Source: Tridacna crocea
Lineage: Eukaryota; Mollusca; Bivalvia; Cardiida; Cardiidae
Reading direction: 5' to 3'
DNA: 64,000 bases
Assembly (NCBI GenBank): GCA_943736015.1
Contig: OX031065.1
Location: 51,376,992-51,440,991 of the forward strand
Shown here in pieces: positions 60,506 to 64,000 of this stretch (position 1 is its first letter; every line of letters starts with the position of its first letter). The notes under the pieces were generated by a model. It did no database searches and was not told the DNA's origin. It saw nothing but the letters and a program-made list of their open reading frames with translations. Position numbers and translations under genes: made by a program.

Positions 60506-60637
60506 CACAGAATATCTCCACAACTTTATCCTCCTTTTCGTTGATCAAATAGGGATTCATGATTGTTTGAATTGTAATTAAATATCTCAAACAATAACCA
60601 ACAAGATTCTGACAACAATCGAAAGCAACTATCCTTT
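60506..60637 (-). CDS. Unidentified gene, exon 2
   Basis: 132 bases, open in one frame, acceptor TTTCACACAG and donor TGTG|GTAAGT. Cys- and Leu-rich in the first half, charged in the second. An alternative acceptor 12 bases upstream (GGACATAG) would add four residues in the same frame. Confidence 0.55.
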
Positions 60638-63600
60638 CTGTGTGAAACTCTATGTCCAATTATAGATTTCAGAAATAAATGAAAAAAAAAGTTCTGCAAG
60701 TTACTGTCACATTCATTGGCAACTGATTTTGACCTTCTGTAATTTTTTTTTTAGATGTTTTTTTTTTTTCAGTAGACTATTAATTTCAATAAATTGCACC
60801 TACCCCTATGTCTCAATTACAAAACCCTTTCCTTTGGTACATTTTATCATGTCAAAGTTAACCCTTTACCACATAACCATTTATTTCAACAACCAGGCAT
60901 TGAAAGCATTTACCGTTGACAAATCTAACATAACTCAAAAAAAAATTGCTTGTCTTCAAATGGATAGAAAATATAGTGGGAAAAGGGAGAATATGCTGGT
61001 TTTTACCTCAGGGGCATTTAACTCAATACCAAATGACAATATTTTAGGCTTGTTCAAATTGAAAGCATTTGCAGACGACAAAATATAACTGAAGGAAAAT
61101 TTGAAATTTATTTTGTGAAGGATAGAAAACATTGTGGGAAAAGGAGAAAATGCTGGTAACCTTTTTCCATGATGTTTCCTAAAGGCTTCTTTCCCATTGT
61201 GTGTTAATAGGTTAAACCTTTCTGGGAAAAGAAGCACCAACACTGTTTTAACTCTTTTCCAAATGAAATCTCAGACTGGTCCAAATTGAAAGCACTTGAG
61301 GATAACAATGTAAATGTAACTCACTGATTTGTTTAGAATAAGGTAGAAAACATTGTGGGAAAAGGAGAAAATGCTGGTTACCAGCATTTTCTCCTTTTCC
61401 CTCAATGTTTTCATAAGGTTTATTCCTCCGGCTCCTAAAAGCAAGGATTGCTTGGGAAAGGGTTCATACTGTTGAATCTGTACCAAACAACAATAATTTG
61501 GACTTGAAGAACTCCAATGCATTTGCGGACAACAAAATGAATTTGGCTCAAGCTGTGAAAAGTGCCTTAAAAAGATGGAAAACATTTTGGGAAAAAAAGA
61601 AAATGCTGCTTACCAGCATTTTTCTTCTTTTCCTAAGAAAAAGTTGCTTTCAAAAGCTTTCCAATGTCAGGGTTGTTATAACAGAGGATTGTGTTGTAAA
61701 GGGTTAAATTAATAATGTCCTCTGCTCACAAAAAATGTGCAAGGCTTCCTTCAAGGCTATCAGAGTAATTTGATATTTCACTCCTATTAATTTTGGGAAT
61801 TATTCGCCTAGGTTTAGCCAAAACTGAAGTTATGTTCAATGTCAAAATTTGTCTCAAAGTCAGAATTCATAGAAAATTGCATATCAAGGAGTTTATTATA
61901 ACTTCCTTTGACTCTTTACTATATGACGAAATATTAGACTTGTCCAAACGGAAAGCATTTGTCCACGATAAAGTAAATATGCCTATAATATGCCTTATGT
62001 ATGAAAATAGGTGGAAAAGTGAAGTGCTAGTCACAAGCATTTTATTCCTTTCCTACAATGTTTTCAAAAGCCTTATTTTTCTGACTTGTCAAATTTGGGA
62101 TGGTACATGTATTATTCCAGGTTTACACATTCAATTCCAGCAGACAAATTCGAAAATATCTGAGAGATAGCGTATGGAAAAATCTATTGATATATGAAAA
62201 CATTGTGGCAAAAGGGAGAATGAGAATGCTTGTTAACCCTTTACCAAACAACAAATATTTTAGGCTTGTCCAAATTGAAAGCATTTGCAGACGACAAAAT
62301 AAAAGTGACTGAAAATTTGAAATTTGTTTTAGGAAGAGTAGAAAACATTGTGTGAAAAGGAGAAAATGCTGGTTACCAGCATTTTCTCCTTTTCCCACAA
62401 TGTTTTCAGAAGGCTTCTTTCTCAGGGTCGTCAAAAGTAGGGACTGTGGGGTCATGGGTTAAGGATATTTCTCTTTTTGCTGCAGTGTTTGTTTTTTAAT
62501 GTTTTTTTGCATGGAGAAACTTTAATCAGCAGGATGTCCACAGAATGTTTTAAGCTTGCAGAAATATTGTGGGAAAAGGAGAAAAAGAAAAGATTTAATC
62601 CTGTACCAGATGACTAAATTTTAGCATTATTAAAATTGGAAACATCTGCAGAAGACTACTTTAATGTGGTACAAATGGTTAAATTTGCAGACCCTGTTCT
62701 ATTTTTATCAAAGATGAAATGCTACGAGCCATTTGATTTGATGCAGCTAGAGCTAGCTGCAACCAAAAGCTGAAAACGCATATCGGGTGATTGTCGAAAT
62801 CAAACTCAATCTGCCAAGGGTAGAGTAGCGTAGTGGATTGTCACCCTTGGCTTGCGAAGATGGGATAAGAAGGAGTTATGGTTTTCTAAATCCAATATTA
62901 GACCTTCTCCCAGGCCACCACTTATACTATACATGAACATGTAACCTGTCAAGGAGAATCAAACTGTCTGTTAATTTTAAGAGGTGAACAATGGAGAGAA
63001 TTACTTTTTGAAGAAGGTTATTTTTCTGAAATCTAAAATGGAAGTGAGATCTATTTGTTAGGCACGGGTAACCACCCAGAGAAAGAAGCATTTCAGTCCC
63101 ATGACCCGAACTGCTAAGATAGCTGGCTAATGTTGAATCAAAGATCAATTAATTAACTCAATAACAAATGACAAAGTTTAACCCATTACCACACAGTCCC
63201 TACTTTTGACGCCCCTGAGAAAGAAGCCTTTTGAAAACACTGTAGGAAAAGGAGAAAATGCTGGTAACCAGCATTTTCTCCTTTTCCCACAATGTTTTCT
63301 ACCCTTTCTGGAACAAATTTCAATTTTTCAGTCACCTTTATTTTGTCGTCTGCAAATGCTTTCAATTTGAAACAGTCTAAAATTTTGTCGTTTGGTAATG
63401 AGTTACGACTAGTCCAAATTGAAAGCATTTGCAGACAATAAACTAAATGTGAATCAAAACTTGAAATTCGATTTGGGAAGGGTAGAAAACATTTTGGGAA
63501 AAGGAGAAAATGCTGGTTACCAGCATTTTCTTCTTTTCCCACAATGTTTTCGAAAGCTTTCTTTCTTATGGTCGTTAAATGTTGGGTTAATGTTGTGGTG

Positions 63601-63910
63601 TTCGTGGCTGTGAGGTAGAGCGTTGGCCTCGTAACCATAAGGTCCTGAGTTCGATACCTGGGAGGGAGTATAAACTTAGGGATTTTTCATTGGCCCACAC
63701 ATTTGGCACGAGTACTGGTGTAGTTCCCAGGAAGCAGAATGGCGAGAGATTAGTATAAGTTGTAAGAACTTGTTTCTCAATTGATGTAAAGTAAATATGT
63801 TTAAACTTTTTAAATGTTGGGATTGTGTGATAAAGAGTCAAACTTGATTTGTACTTACCCATCTGATAGAAGTGTTTAATGGAATCATGAACACTCACTT
63901 TGTTATTCAT
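60506..63910 (-). CDS. Unidentified gene, first two exons
   Basis: Two minus-strand exons, 63910-63859 and 60637-60506, each with a consensus donor (GTAAGT at both), join in phase 1 with no stop. The start is MNNKVSVHDSIKHFYQM, then (E)RIVAFDCCQNLVGYCLRYL and MNPYLINEKEDKVVEIFC. I do not recognise it. A faint likeness to the N-terminus of the PEX11C type (RLIRVLGYCCQLVGG) was noted but is not enough to assign. The second exon ends in phase 1; the 30520 acceptor is also phase-compatible, so fusion with the 613-residue gene is a second reading, though that gene has its own start exon. Later exons were not found. Confidence 0.5.
61018..61216 (-). repeat. TTAA-palindrome MITE, right hairpin arm lost
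   Basis: TTAA at both ends; GGAGAAAATGCTGGTAACC then directly TTTTTCCATGATG. Confidence 0.82.
61249..61464 (-). repeat. TTAA-palindrome MITE
   Basis: Good hairpin; right end GGGAAAGGGTTCA. Confidence 0.85.
61478..61707 (-). repeat. TTAA-palindrome MITE, diverged
   Basis: Right end GTAAAGGGTTAA; the hairpin has several mismatches. Confidence 0.78.
61905..62095 (-). repeat. TTAA-palindrome MITE, old
   Basis: Long arm ACTATATGACGAAATATTAG and GGAAAGCATTTG recognisable; core decayed. Confidence 0.55.
62233..62462 (-). repeat. TTAA-palindrome MITE, complete
   Basis: TTAA at both ends, perfect core. Confidence 0.9.
62692..62865 (+). repeat. Right-half fragment of the 539-bp element family
   Basis: CCTGTTCTATTTTTATCAAA through CGCATATCGGG to CTTGGCTTGCGAAGATGGG; matches 44800-44970. 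Confidence 0.82.
63178..63404 (+). repeat. TTAA-palindrome MITE, near complete
   Basis: Left TTAA intact, right end GGTAATGAGTTAC running straight into the next, inverted copy. Confidence 0.88.
63404..63841 (-). repeat. TTAA-palindrome MITE interrupted by a SINE
   Basis: MITE parts 63404-63586 and 63810-63841 are continuous once the insert and one copy of the duplication are ignored; the right end GATAAAGAGTCAA is slightly decayed. Confidence 0.88.
63587..63809 (+). mobile_element. tRNA-derived SINE inside a MITE, 12-bp target duplication
   Basis: The head has GGCTGTGAGGTAGAGCGTTGG (A box) and GAGTTCGATACCTGG (B box). TTAAATGTTGGG flanks it at 63575-63586 and 63810-63821. The body differs from the 40985 SINE. 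Confidence 0.9.
63859..63910 (-). CDS. Unidentified gene, candidate first exon
   Basis: ATG at 63908-63910 opens 17 codons plus one base and ends at ATGG|GTAAGT, a consensus donor. It is short, so it rests mainly on the in-frame join with 60637. Confidence 0.5.
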
Positions 63911-64000
63911 GATTGTAGTTGTTTCCCTTTAACTGTAACACTGAAAAAATACAAGTTATCCACATATTCTCCTTTTGCCACAATGTTCTACCCTATCAAA
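63911..64000. other. Window edge: 5' flank and MITE fragment
   Basis: Likely 5' flank of the preceding exon. 63960-64000 is a MITE core fragment (TTCTCCTTTTGCCACAATG) cut by the window end. Confidence 0.55.

Larger units (their letters stand above)
60638..63858. other. Candidate intron of the unidentified gene, repeats
   Basis: Six or more TTAA MITE copies, one end fragment of the 539-bp family and one SINE. 62880-63170 holds nothing I can name. Confidence 0.6.

Noticed and set aside
62927-63148. 73-codon minus-strand open frame
   Set aside because: No splice context or known motif.

Overview
The window looks like animal nuclear DNA, most likely from a bivalve mollusc. The genus Dreissena is my best guess, from the repeat types; this is inference, not a database match. 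Genes are sparse and split into short exons with GT-AG introns. Most of the rest is short non-autonomous repeats: palindromic MITEs, tRNA-derived SINEs, and a bivalve-type repeat that begins AGCTCACCTGAGC.

Left part (1.5-24 kb): two head-to-head genes. CFAP90 (C5orf49 family, a protein of the inner wall of ciliary doublet microtubules) is on the minus strand and complete in three exons (7933 down to 1504, 141 residues). RSPRY1 (SPRY plus RING protein) is on the plus strand from 9650. Ten exons were located, including an 11-nt microexon, and they encode the first 394 residues. The end of the SPRY domain and the RING finger were not found. The 1.7 kb between the two start codons holds a G/C-run inverted minisatellite.

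Middle part (24-46 kb): a minus-strand gene of unknown function. One large exon (28734-30520) carries nearly the whole 613-residue, lysine/glutamate-rich, mostly disordered protein. A short start exon at 45648-45702 fits it in phase across a 15 kb intron.

Right part (46-64 kb): mostly repeats, plus two minus-strand exons (63859-63910 and 60506-60637) that join in frame and probably start another, unidentified gene.

The dominant feature is a roughly 230-bp palindromic element bounded by TTAA (a piggyBac-type target site). About 80-100 whole or partial copies were seen by eye in both orientations. They are absent from about 6.6 to 12.2 kb, around the divergent gene starts. Several copies abut and share one TTAA, several are interrupted by later insertions, and many carry matched substitutions on both arms of the central hairpin. 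Two inverted copies of a different repeat bracket RSPRY1 exons 4-6, whose summed length (267 nt) keeps the reading frame. No CRISPR array, rRNA gene, intact tRNA gene or autonomous transposase was seen.
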